Position numbers and translations under genes: made by a program. DNA of 64,000 nucleotides from the NCBI GenBank assembly GCA_947492825.1, contig CANLNT010000001.1, positions 1,302,001 to 1,366,000 of the forward strand, given 5' to 3'. Position 1 is the first letter of the stretch; every line of letters begins with the position of its first letter. This document shows positions 9,072-17,590 of the stretch, piece after piece. The stretch comes from an uncultured Paracoccaceae bacterium (GTDB lineage Bacteria > Pseudomonadota > Alphaproteobacteria > Rhodobacterales > Rhodobacteraceae). The notes beneath the pieces are model-generated. The model made no database searches, was not told the origin of the DNA, and saw only the letters and a program-made list of their open reading frames with translations.

Positions 9072-10214
9072 ATGATTTGGACCAGACGACATATGATGGG
9101 TGCGCTTGGCACCTTGTTGATTGCGGCCTGTGGCGGGACCACCCCACAAGTGAGCCGCGCGCAGGCGCAAGGCCTGCCGGCTGACCTGCAACCTGTTGCA
9201 AACGCAGGCTTTGACGCCTGGGTTTCAGGTTTTCGCGCGCGCGCGCGGGGGGCAGGCATATCTGACGCTACGCTGAACGCCGCCTTTGCTGGTGCGGGAT
9301 ATTTGCCAGGTGTGGTGACCCGAGATCGTTCGCAAATCCAGACCCGCCGCACGCTGGAAGAATATCTGTCGATCGCCACATCAGACGAGCGGCTGGCCAA
9401 GGGGCGCGCGGCCTTTGCCCGGCATCAGGGCGCGCTGCGGGCGATTGAAGCGCAGTATGGTGTGGATGCATATATCGTCGCGGCAATCTGGGGGTTAGAG
9501 AGCCAGTTTGGCGAGAAGCGCGGGCAAATTCCGGTGGTCTCTGCCACCGCGACGTTGGCCTTTGACGGGCGACGCGGATCGTTCTGGGAAAGCCAGTTGA
9601 TTGCGGCGCTGCGCATCTTGCAGCGCGGTGACACGACAGCAGACCGGATGGTTGGCAGCTGGGCCGGGGCGATGGGGCACACGCAGTTTATTCCCACATC
9701 ATATCAAACTTTTGCGGTGGATTTCACCGGCGACGGACGGCGCGATATTTGGGGGGCTGATCCCAGTGATGCGTTGGCCTCGACCGCGAGCTATCTGGCG
9801 CGCAATGGCTGGCGCTCCGGTCTGAAATGGGGCGCTGAGGCGGGGACCGGCGGACCCGGCGGGCGCAGTATTCGGCCGCAGGCAGGAGGGCCCGCGTTTA
9901 CCGTGACGCGCAATTTCAATGTGCTGAAGACCTACAACAACTCTGACCTTTACGCCTTGGGCGTTGGGCATTTGGCGGACCGGCTGGCCGGTGGCGGGCC
10001 GTTGCGCGGCAGCTTCCCGCCCGATGCCAACGGGCTGACCAAGGCGGACCGGCTGGCGATCCAGCAGGGGTTGACCGCGCAGGGCTATGACGTGGGCACC
10101 GTCGACGGGGTGATCGGCGCACGGACAGAGGCCGCGATCCGCGATTTCCAGACCCGACGCGGCGTCACGGTCACCGGACAGGCGACGCGCGACGTGCTGG
10201 AGTTGTTGCGCTAG
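9072..10214 (+). CDS. MltB-like lytic murein transglycosylase with peptidoglycan-binding domain
   Basis: 380 residues. The N-terminal RRHMMGALGTLLIAAC reads as a (possibly twin-arginine) lipoprotein signal. Residues ~40-300 form an SLT_2/MltB domain; WGLESQFG contains the expected catalytic glutamate and GAMGHTQFIPTSY is the typical substrate-groove motif. A PG_binding_1 domain occupies about residues 320-380. The enzyme would cleave MurNAc-GlcNAc bonds with 1,6-anhydro product formation in the periplasm during wall turnover. No clear Shine-Dalgarno sequence precedes the ATG. The stop overlaps that of the convergent VPLPA-CTERM gene by 4 bp. Confidence 0.9.
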   Translation: MIWTRRHMMGALGTLLIAACGGTTPQVSRAQAQGLPADLQPVANAGFDAWVSGFRARARGAGISDATLNAAFAGAGYLPGVVTRDRSQIQTRRTLEEYLSIATSDERLAKGRAAFARHQGALRAIEAQYGVDAYIVAAIWGLESQFGEKRGQIPVVSATATLAFDGRRGSFWESQLIAALRILQRGDTTADRMVGSWAGAMGHTQFIPTSYQTFAVDFTGDGRRDIWGADPSDALASTASYLARNGWRSGLKWGAEAGTGGPGGRSIRPQAGGPAFTVTRNFNVLKTYNNSDLYALGVGHLADRLAGGGPLRGSFPPDANGLTKADRLAIQQGLTAQGYDVGTVDGVIGARTEAAIRDFQTRRGVTVTGQATRDVLELLR

Positions 10215-10822
10215 GCGCGCCGCAAGAGGCGCAGGCCCCCCAAACCGGCCAGGAGCAAGAACGCGCTGGCGGGCAGTGGCACGGGGGCCGGTGCGGGTGA
10301 GAAGGCCAGATTGTCGAGCCCCGCGCCCGGATTTGGGGCGATGTCGATCAGGATCTGGTCAAACAGGCTGCTGGTGAAGCCATAGACGTTGCTGGTGCTG
10401 GTGTCGGTGACCACGCTGAAGCTTTCGATCACGGTGCCGCCCAAGAGGGCGGTGAAGGTGGTGTCCTTGTTGCCGGTGCGAAAGTGGAACAGCGCATCGG
10501 TGACAGCGGCGTCAAAGTAGATCGAGAACGGATCGACGTATTCAACCTGACCCTGGTCATTGAACTTGAAGTTGGTCAGATGACCGCCGGTCATGTTGGA
10601 TTTGCCATCCAGAAACGAACCCATGAAGAGGTTGGGATCGAAGCGGACGCCGAAATCGGATTGGTATTCGGTCGAGACGTCGTCGCCATCCGCGACGCGG
10701 CCATCGTTGAAATCAAGCAGCACATCCAGATCGGCGATGCCACTGTTGGCCTGTGAGACCGGTGCGGCCTGTGCGGCGGTGCCCAACAGGACAGCCGCGA
10801 TTGTCAGAAACGTTTTCATCAT
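10211..10822 (-). CDS. VPLPA-CTERM sorting-domain protein
   Basis: 203 residues: signal peptide (KTFLTIAAVLLGTAAQAAP), a body with no recognised enzyme domain, and a C-terminal tail consisting of VPLPASAF, a hydrophobic helix and a final LRRA. That tail is the VPLPA-CTERM sorting signal of Rhodobacteraceae, the target of a PEP-CTERM-like exosortase (XrtD type). The mature protein is therefore probably processed and displayed or secreted with extracellular polymer. No exosortase gene is in the window. The body is aspartate- and asparagine-rich with no obvious catalytic motif. Confidence 0.82.
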   Translation of the reverse strand: MMKTFLTIAAVLLGTAAQAAPVSQANSGIADLDVLLDFNDGRVADGDDVSTEYQSDFGVRFDPNLFMGSFLDGKSNMTGGHLTNFKFNDQGQVEYVDPFSIYFDAAVTDALFHFRTGNKDTTFTALLGGTVIESFSVVTDTSTSNVYGFTSSLFDQILIDIAPNPGAGLDNLAFSPAPAPVPLPASAFLLLAGLGGLRLLRRA

Positions 10823-10878
10823 TACCCCCTAAAAACTGTTGTCGACGCTAGAGACACGGGGCGGGAAGGGATAGAGTT

Positions 10879-11766
10879 TCAACGCGATTGTGATTGAGGC
10901 CCCGGTGGCGGCGGCGCGGTCTGAAACTGATCCCAGGACCGGCGCAGGTGCCGCATGGTGGCGCGGATCCGGTGCAGGTTGCGTTGTTCGGGCAGGCAGA
11001 GCAGCCAGTAAAAGAACGGCGTGCCCACATCAACGACACCCATTTCGTGCAGACGGTGATCAGCGCGGCCCAGACGACAGGGCAAGACGCCCGCGCCGAT
11101 GCCAGCGGCAATCGCTTCGCGCATGGCGGTATAGCCGTCGATGGACAGAACAACTTGCGCGTCAGGCATCAGCGCGCGGACCCAGTCGGGCGGTTCTGGC
11201 CTGCCGGGATGGGTGATGTAGGCCTGTGTGGGGGCGGAAAGATCAGCGGCGGCATAAAGGCCAAAGGCAACCGCCCCAAGCTTGACGGCGTGCAGGTCCG
11301 CAGGGGCGCTGGGGCTGATGCGCAGGGCGATGTCCGCCTCGAACCGGGCGAGCGCGCTGATCTGGTCGCGGGCCGAGGTTTCCAGCAGGATATCGGGGTG
11401 GTCGGCGACAAAGCTGCGCTGCCATGGTGCGAGCGTCATGACGAATTGTTCGGGCACTGTGACGCGAACCTTGCCTGCGCTGTGCTGGGCGGCATGGGCC
11501 TGTGGATCAAGCGCCCGAAGCTCTTGTTCGGCCCGTTCAGCGGCTGCAAAGAGCGCGCGGCCGTGGTGGGTCAGTTGAAAGCTGCCATCGGTGCGGTCGA
11601 ACAGTGCACGGTTCAGCCGGGCTTCCAACGCGTCGATCCGACGGGCGACGGTCGTGCGGTCAGCCCCAAGCGCTGCACCGGCCGCGCTGAGCGTGGTGTG
11701 GCGACCAAGTGCGAGGAAGAACGGAACCTCTGACCATGATAGGTTGGGGTGTGCAATTTTGCCCAT
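10879..11766 (-). CDS. LysR family transcriptional regulator
   Basis: 295 residues with the start placed at the ATG at 11766 (MGKIAHPNLSW), which gives the usual LysR length. The N-terminal winged helix is clear (LSAAGAALGADRTTVARRIDALE), followed by an effector-binding domain typical of the family. It lacks a strong ribosome-binding site, so the ATG at 11823 remains possible; longer readings lack support. The gene is divergent from the DUF1330 protein at 11850 with an 83-bp gap, the usual LysR arrangement, so that gene is the first candidate target. The C-terminal tail is proline-rich. Confidence 0.88.
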   Translation of the reverse strand: MGKIAHPNLSWSEVPFFLALGRHTTLSAAGAALGADRTTVARRIDALEARLNRALFDRTDGSFQLTHHGRALFAAAERAEQELRALDPQAHAAQHSAGKVRVTVPEQFVMTLAPWQRSFVADHPDILLETSARDQISALARFEADIALRISPSAPADLHAVKLGAVAFGLYAAADLSAPTQAYITHPGRPEPPDWVRALMPDAQVVLSIDGYTAMREAIAAGIGAGVLPCRLGRADHRLHEMGVVDVGTPFFYWLLCLPEQRNLHRIRATMRHLRRSWDQFQTAPPPPGPQSQSR

Positions 11767-11849
11767 TGGTGTGCTGAGACTCGCATTTTCGTGACGTTTT
11801 GCACGGTATAGGTCTGGGTCCATCAACGCAAACATGGAAAGGACATGAC

Positions 11850-12215
11850 ATGAAATCTTTGCTGATCGCACTTGCTGCTGCCGCCACAATCCCGGTGATG
11901 GTGAAGGCCGAACCGGCCTATCTGATCGCGCAGATCGGGGTAGAGAATTGGGACGCCTACATGGGCGGATATGGGGCCGCCGCGGCACCCACCGTGTTCG
12001 AATATGGTGGCAGGGTACTGACTGCCAGCATGGACGCGATGCCGCTGGAAGGTGACTGGGCGGGCAATTGGACCGTGGTGATCGAGTTTGAAAGCATGGA
12101 CAAGGCGCAGGCCTGGTATGCCGATGCCGATTATGTGGCGGCGCGTCCGCTGCGCCACGAGACCACAAGCGTCAACAATCTGGTCTTTGCACCAGGCTTC
12201 GTGCCGCCGCAATAA
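11850..12215 (+). CDS. Exported DUF1330-type protein
   Basis: 121 residues. A signal peptide (KSLLIALAAAATIPVMVKAE) is followed by a DUF1330-like ferredoxin-fold domain (AYLIAQIGVENWDAY, later VVIEFESMDKAQAWY), a small alpha/beta-barrel family related to monooxygenase-like folds. Most DUF1330 proteins are cytoplasmic, so the signal peptide is notable. The ATG at 11850 has AAAGGA 7 bp upstream; the earlier in-frame ATG at 11799 would add residues ahead of the signal peptide. It is divergent from the LysR gene and possibly controlled by it. Confidence 0.78.
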   Translation: MKSLLIALAAAATIPVMVKAEPAYLIAQIGVENWDAYMGGYGAAAAPTVFEYGGRVLTASMDAMPLEGDWAGNWTVVIEFESMDKAQAWYADADYVAARPLRHETTSVNNLVFAPGFVPPQ

Positions 12216-12236
12216 GGGCTGATACGAGGGACAGGG

Positions 12237-12256
12237 CGGGGCGCTTTAGCGCCCCG
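12237..12256. terminator. GC-rich hairpin between convergent genes
   Basis: CGGGGCGC and GCGCCCCG pair perfectly around a TTTA loop, 21 bp after the DUF1330 stop and on the far side of the hemB stop. There is no T tract on either strand, so it may act as a weak bidirectional or Rho-assisted terminator. Confidence 0.4.
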
Positions 12257-12334
12257 TTGCCGTATTGAGAAGGTGACTAGTCGAGCGCGTGATCGGGGTG
12301 GGGATCCACGAAAATCAATCGTATCTGCATGACG

Positions 12335-13333
12335 CTACTCCTGCAGCAAGCGCGCCGCTGCGGGGGCGAAGTAAGTCAGCACGCCATCGCACCCGGCGCG
12401 TTTGAAGCACAAAAGGCTTTCCAGCATGACCTTGTCATGATCCAGCCAGCCGTTTTGCGCGGCGGCCTGGATCATCGCGTATTCGCCAGAGACCTGATAG
12501 GCGTAGGTGGGCACGCCAAAGCTGTCTTTCACGCGGCGGCAGATGTCGAGATAGGGCATCCCCGGTTTGACCATGACCATGTCGGCCCCTTCCATCAGGT
12601 CGCGTTCGACAAGGCGCAGCGCCTCATCCGAATTGCCGGGGTCCATCTGGTAGGTGTTTTTGTCACCGGTGAGGGCTGCGGATGCGCCAACGGCGTCACG
12701 GAACGGGCCATAGAAGCTGGAGGCGTATTTCGCGGTGTAGCTGAGGATGGTGACGCGCTGGTGGCCTTCGGATTCGAGTGCTGCGCGGATCGCGCCGATG
12801 CGGCCGTCCATCATGTCAGAGGGGCCAAGAATGTCGGCCCCGGCCTCGGCCTGTGCCAGCGCCATCTTAACCAGTGCGTCGACCGTGCGGTCATTCACGA
12901 TCTCGCCGTTTTCAACAAAGCCGTCGTGGCCGTTGATGTTGTAGGGATCAAGCGCGATGTCGGTCATGATGGCGATGTCCGGCACCGCGTCCTTGATCGC
13001 GCGGATCGCCTGGTTCGAGATATTATCAGGTGACCATGCCAATGCGCAGTCTTCGGTCCGCGCTTCCATCCCGGTGTAGGGAAAGATGCAGATTGCCGGG
13101 ATGCCAAGGGCCTGCGCCTCGCGCGCGGCGGCCACGGCGCGGTCGACGGTCTTGCGCGTCACACCGGGCATGGAGGCGACCGGCGTTTCATCATCCGTTC
13201 CGTCCATCACGAAAATCGGCCAGATCAGGTCATCCACCGTCAGTGTATTTTGCCGGGCCAGACGGCGGAGTTCTGGGCTTTGCCGCATCCGGCGCAGGCG
13301 GGTCGAGGGGAAGGGGGCAACGGTCGGTTTCAT
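12335..13333 (-). CDS. hemB: Delta-aminolevulinic acid dehydratase (porphobilinogen synthase)
   Basis: 332-residue cytoplasmic enzyme condensing two 5-aminolevulinate molecules to porphobilinogen in heme, chlorophyll and cobalamin synthesis. The Schiff-base lysines are visible in YTAKYASSFYGP and VMVKPGMPYLD. The segment that in zinc-dependent enzymes carries three cysteines reads TDIALDPYNINGHDG, with Ala, Asp and Asp in those positions, so this is a magnesium/potassium-type HemB without catalytic zinc. The start at 13333 (MKPTVAPFPSTRLRR) matches family length; a longer reading to 13399 is less likely. It stands alone, divergent from the membrane protein at 13455. Confidence 0.96.
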   Translation of the reverse strand: MKPTVAPFPSTRLRRMRQSPELRRLARQNTLTVDDLIWPIFVMDGTDDETPVASMPGVTRKTVDRAVAAAREAQALGIPAICIFPYTGMEARTEDCALAWSPDNISNQAIRAIKDAVPDIAIMTDIALDPYNINGHDGFVENGEIVNDRTVDALVKMALAQAEAGADILGPSDMMDGRIGAIRAALESEGHQRVTILSYTAKYASSFYGPFRDAVGASAALTGDKNTYQMDPGNSDEALRLVERDLMEGADMVMVKPGMPYLDICRRVKDSFGVPTYAYQVSGEYAMIQAAAQNGWLDHDKVMLESLLCFKRAGCDGVLTYFAPAAARLLQE

Positions 13334-13454
13334 GATGCGGGCCTTTCTGGTCACACCTGATTGGTTGCATGTCCACGGAGGCTTCACAAGTCTGGGCATT
13401 TGCGGGTGCGGGGTCTAGGTTCCGGCCAACTGCAAGCTGCCCTAAGAGACATTC

Positions 13455-13979
13455 GTGGACTGGAGCCAGGCCCTTTTCCAACTGATCGACATCTCGTCGT
13501 TCTCTTCCCTGTGGTATTGGATCATGCTGGCCGTGGTCTGGTCGTCGGTCAGTCATTGGGTGCTTGGTGTGCCCTATGACCTGATTTCGCGCGCCAAGCG
13601 GTCTGGCGGACAGGCGGAGTTGGACTTGATCGATCTGGTGCGGATCAACGTCAACCGGATGCTGGGCATTGCCCGGACGGCGGGTCTGATCCTTATTGCG
13701 TTCCTGTCATTTGCACTGACGTCACTGGCGGTTCTGGGGTTCTGGTACCGGATCGAGTTGGCGCAGGCGATTTTCCTGATCGCCTTGCCGCTGTCGGTTG
13801 TCGGCGCGGTCAGCCTGTCGACCAGCCGCCTGATTGCCGCCACCGAACCTGAGGGCGATGCGCTTTATGCCGCGTTGAACCGGCACCGGTTGTGGACCCA
13901 GATCATCGGCATGATCGCGATCTTTGTGACGGCCATGTACGGCATGTATCAGAACCTTGATGCGGTGCGTTCGCTCTGA
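13455..13979 (+). CDS. Small four-helix membrane protein upstream of mfd
   Basis: 174 residues starting with GTG. Four hydrophobic segments are visible (about residues 18-38, 72-96, 102-122 and 148-164) separated by a basic loop (SRAKRSGG) and a polar stretch (AATEPEGDALYAALNRHR). Homologues in Rhodobacteraceae are, as far as I recall, labelled 'component of SufBCD complex', but nothing in the sequence shows an Fe-S role and no suf gene is nearby. It lies 35 bp before mfd on the same strand and is probably co-transcribed. The function is unknown. Confidence 0.7.
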   Translation: MDWSQALFQLIDISSFSSLWYWIMLAVVWSSVSHWVLGVPYDLISRAKRSGGQAELDLIDLVRINVNRMLGIARTAGLILIAFLSFALTSLAVLGFWYRIELAQAIFLIALPLSVVGAVSLSTSRLIAATEPEGDALYAALNRHRLWTQIIGMIAIFVTAMYGMYQNLDAVRSL

Positions 13980-14014
13980 CTTGACACCAGCAAGGCGCAG
14001 GGTAGGTCAGCCGC

Positions 14015-17000
14015 ATGTCCCAATCAGATCACATCACTGTTGCAGGCGCGCCCGAGGGGTATGACGCGCAGTTGATCTTGGCCGAGCTAGCGCGGGCCGA
14101 TGGTCCGGTGTGCCATGTCGCGCGCGATGACAAGCGGTTGGCGGCAATGCAGGCCGCATTGACGTTCTTTGCACCCGACATGCCGGTGATCGTGTTTCCG
14201 GGCTGGGATTGTTTGCCATATGACCGGGTGTCGCCGAATGCGGATGTGAGTGCGGCGCGGATGGCGACGCTGGCGGGGCTGGTACACGGCATGCCCAAGC
14301 AGTTCGTGTTGCTGACAACACTGAATGCCGCGACCCAACGGGTTCCCCCGCGCGATCTGCTACGCGAAGCGGCCTTTACCGCGCGTGTTGGCGACCGGAT
14401 CGACGAAGACGCACTACGCGGTTTTCTGGTGCGCATGGGGTTCACCCAAAGCCCCACGGTGATGGAGGCGGGTGACTATGCGATCCGTGGCGGGATCATC
14501 GACATCTTCCCGCCCGGACAGGATGGACCCATCCGGCTGGATCTGTTTGGTGATGTGCTGGATGGGGCGCGGCGGTTTGATCCTGCCACGCAGCGAACGA
14601 CCGAGAAGCTAAACGAGATTGAGCTGGCACCGGTCAGCGAGGTTATTCTGGACGAGGCGGCGATCACCCGGTTCCGGCAGAATTACCGGATTGAGTTTGG
14701 TGCGGCAGGCACCGATGACCCGCTGTATGAAGCGGTCAGCGCGGGGCGCAAGCACGCGGGCGTCGAACATTGGCTGGGGTTCTTTGCCGAAAAGCTGGAG
14801 ACGTTGTTTGACTATCTGCCTGGTGTCACCGTCACGCTGGACGATCAGGTGGGGCCGATGCGCATAGCGCGGTGGGACAGCATCGCTGATCAATATGGCA
14901 CCCGGATGCACGCGCTGAACCAGAAGGGCCGCGTGGATACGGTTTACAAGCCTGCACCGCCGGAGCTTTTGTATCTGGATGAGGCGGCCTGGGATGCGGC
15001 GGTCGCCACGACCCGCGTGATGCAGTTTGCCCCTAACCCCCAAGCCACCGGGCCGGGGGTTATTGGTGCAGGCGGGCGTATCGGGCGCAATTTCTCTGTC
15101 GAGCGCCAGCGCGAAGAATTGAGCCTTTTCGGGGCTTTGGCGGAACATGTGAAGGCAAAGATTGCTGATGGCCCGGTGCTGATCGCGTCTTACTCTGAGG
15201 GCGCGCGCGAGCGTTTGACTGGGTTGATTGAGGATGAGGGCATCGCCGAGGTGATCCCGGTCAGTGATTGGGGCCGGGTTGGCAAAACTGGTGTGCATCT
15301 GGCGGTTTGGGCGCTGGATGCGGGGTTCGAGGCCCCCGGCATCACGGTGATTTCCGAACAGGATGTGCTCGGCGACCGGTTAATCCGCCAGACCAAGCGT
15401 AAGCGGCGGGCGGAGAATTTCCTGACCGAGGCGAACAGCCTGTCACCCGGCGATCTGGTGGTTCACGTGGATCACGGTGTCGGCCGGTTCAAAGGTCTGG
15501 AGGTGGTCACGGCATTAGGGGCCGCGCATGAATGCCTGCTGCTGGAATATGCCGAAAGTTCAAAGCTTTATCTGCCGGTCTACAATATCGAGCTCTTGTC
15601 GAAATATGGTCATGACGAAGGGCTATTGGACAAGCTGGGTGGCGGTGCATGGCAGGCCAAGAAAGCCAAGCTGAAGGAACGGATCCGGCAGATCGCAGAG
15701 CGGTTGATCCGGGTCGCTGCCGAACGCGCATTGCGCACAGCGCCGGTCCTCACGCCCACAGATGGGCTGTGGGATCAGTTCCTCGCGCGCTTCCCCTATG
15801 CGGAGACCGAAGACCAGTTACAGGCCATTGAAGACGTGCTGGAAGACTTGGAATCGGGGCGTCCGATGGACCGGCTGATCTGTGGCGATGTCGGTTTTGG
15901 CAAGACCGAGGTGGCAATCCGTGCGGCGTTTATCGCAGCGCTTTCGGGCGTGCAGGTTGCGGTGATTGCCCCAACAACGCTGCTGGCACGGCAGCACTAC
16001 CAAAGCTTTGCAGAGCGGTTCCGGGGGTTTCCGGTCAATGTCCGACCGCTGTCACGGTTTGTCAGCGCCAAGGATGCGGCCCTCACGCGCGACGGGATCA
16101 CCAAGGGCACGGTGGATATTGTGGTGGGCACCCATGCGTTGCTGGCGAAATCGGTGCGGTTCAAGAACCTTGGCCTGTTGGTGATTGACGAAGAACAGAA
16201 GTTTGGCGTGCAGCATAAAGAGCGGCTGAAATCCCTGCGCACGGATGTGCATGTGCTGACGCTGACGGCGACACCGATCCCACGGACGCTGCAGTTGTCG
16301 CTGTCAGGGGTGCGGGATCTGTCGATCATTGGCACGCCACCGGTGGACCGGTTGGCGATCCGCACTTACGTCAGCGAGTTTGACACGATCACCATCCGCG
16401 AGGCGCTGTTGCGCGAGCATTATCGCGGCGGGCAGTCGTTCCTAGTGGTGCCGCGGATTGCGGATATGCCCGAGATGGAAGACTGGCTGAAACGCGAGGT
16501 GCCAGAGGTGTCGTTTGTCACCGCCACGGGCCAGATGGCGGCGGGAGAGCTGGATGACCGGATGAACGCCTTTTACGACGGCAAGTTCGACGTGTTGCTG
16601 GCGACGACGATTGTGGAATCCGGGCTGGATATTCCCACAGCGAACACGATGGTGGTCTGGCGGTCGGATATGTTCGGTCTCGCACAGCTTTATCAGATCA
16701 GGGGCCGTGTGGGCCGGTCCAAGACCCGCGCCTATGCCTATCTGACCACAAAGCCGCGCCAAAAGCTGACAGATACGGCGCAGAAGCGGCTGCGGGTGCT
16801 GGGGTCGATTGACAGTCTGGGTGCGGGGTTCACGCTGGCCAGCCAAGACCTTGATATTCGCGGGGCCGGGAATCTGTTGGGCGAAGAACAGTCCGGCCAG
16901 ATGCGCGAGGTCGGCTACGAGCTTTATCAGCAGATGCTGGAAGACCAAATTGCCGCGATCCGGTCTGGTGCGGCAGAAGGCATTGTCGATGACGGTCAAT

Positions 17001-17458
17001 GGGCGCCGCAGATCAATCTGGGCGTGCCGGTGCTGATCCCCGAGGACTACGTGCCGGATCTGGACGTGCGGCTGGGGCTGTATCGGCGGCTGTCGGATTT
17101 GACCACGAAGGTGGAGCTAGAGGGCTTTGCGGCGGAATTGATCGACCGCTTTGGCAAGCTGCCGCGCGAGGTGAACACGCTGATGCTGGTGGTGCGGATC
17201 AAGGCGATGTGCAAGCGCGCAGGAATTAGCCATTTGGATGCGGGGCCAAAGGGGGCGACAATCCGGTTCCACAACGACAAATTCGCAAGCCCCAAGGGGT
17301 TGGTCGACTTCATCAACGATCAGCGCGGGTTGGCGAAGGTGAAGGACAACAAGATCGTGGTGCGCCGTGACTGGGCAAAAGAGCGTGACAAGATCCAGGG
17401 CGCCTTTGGAATTGCACGTGATCTGGCGGCGAAGCTGAAAGAGGCGAAGGCGGGGTAA
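14015..17458 (+). CDS. mfd: Transcription-repair coupling factor Mfd
   Basis: 1147 residues, normal length for the family. The UvrB-homology region lies in the first ~330 residues, the RNA-polymerase-interacting domain around residue 480-550 (LVVHVDHGVGRFKGLE), and the RecG-like SF2 translocase follows with Walker A GDVGFGKTE and Walker B VIDEEQKFG. The helicase motif VESGLDIPTAN and a C-terminal TRCF domain complete it. Mfd displaces RNA polymerase stalled at lesions and recruits UvrA for strand-specific repair. No frameshift or missing motif was seen. Confidence 0.97.
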   Translation: MSQSDHITVAGAPEGYDAQLILAELARADGPVCHVARDDKRLAAMQAALTFFAPDMPVIVFPGWDCLPYDRVSPNADVSAARMATLAGLVHGMPKQFVLLTTLNAATQRVPPRDLLREAAFTARVGDRIDEDALRGFLVRMGFTQSPTVMEAGDYAIRGGIIDIFPPGQDGPIRLDLFGDVLDGARRFDPATQRTTEKLNEIELAPVSEVILDEAAITRFRQNYRIEFGAAGTDDPLYEAVSAGRKHAGVEHWLGFFAEKLETLFDYLPGVTVTLDDQVGPMRIARWDSIADQYGTRMHALNQKGRVDTVYKPAPPELLYLDEAAWDAAVATTRVMQFAPNPQATGPGVIGAGGRIGRNFSVERQREELSLFGALAEHVKAKIADGPVLIASYSEGARERLTGLIEDEGIAEVIPVSDWGRVGKTGVHLAVWALDAGFEAPGITVISEQDVLGDRLIRQTKRKRRAENFLTEANSLSPGDLVVHVDHGVGRFKGLEVVTALGAAHECLLLEYAESSKLYLPVYNIELLSKYGHDEGLLDKLGGGAWQAKKAKLKERIRQIAERLIRVAAERALRTAPVLTPTDGLWDQFLARFPYAETEDQLQAIEDVLEDLESGRPMDRLICGDVGFGKTEVAIRAAFIAALSGVQVAVIAPTTLLARQHYQSFAERFRGFPVNVRPLSRFVSAKDAALTRDGITKGTVDIVVGTHALLAKSVRFKNLGLLVIDEEQKFGVQHKERLKSLRTDVHVLTLTATPIPRTLQLSLSGVRDLSIIGTPPVDRLAIRTYVSEFDTITIREALLREHYRGGQSFLVVPRIADMPEMEDWLKREVPEVSFVTATGQMAAGELDDRMNAFYDGKFDVLLATTIVESGLDIPTANTMVVWRSDMFGLAQLYQIRGRVGRSKTRAYAYLTTKPRQKLTDTAQKRLRVLGSIDSLGAGFTLASQDLDIRGAGNLLGEEQSGQMREVGYELYQQMLEDQIAAIRSGAAEGIVDDGQWAPQINLGVPVLIPEDYVPDLDVRLGLYRRLSDLTTKVELEGFAAELIDRFGKLPREVNTLMLVVRIKAMCKRAGISHLDAGPKGATIRFHNDKFASPKGLVDFINDQRGLAKVKDNKIVVRRDWAKERDKIQGAFGIARDLAAKLKEAKAG

Positions 17459-17590
17459 GGCAGCTGTGCGGGACAAAGTGAGCTTTCGCTGCGTTTGCGC
17501 CAATGGCCGGTTTCGTTAGGGCCGCATCAGTGACACGACACTCACCCGTTGTTATGGTCGAAGGGTAATGCAAGCGACTGGCCCAAAAAG

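Noticed and set aside
10879-12168. A 429-residue version of the LysR protein
   Set aside because: The extra N-terminal 134 residues are Pro/Arg/Cys-rich, would overlap the divergent DUF1330 gene, and the LysR domain starts at 11766.
17459-17590. A SAM or cobalamin riboswitch ahead of the homocysteine methyltransferase-like gene
   Set aside because: The 132-bp gap shows no conserved core elements of the SAM-I/II or cobalamin families by eye.
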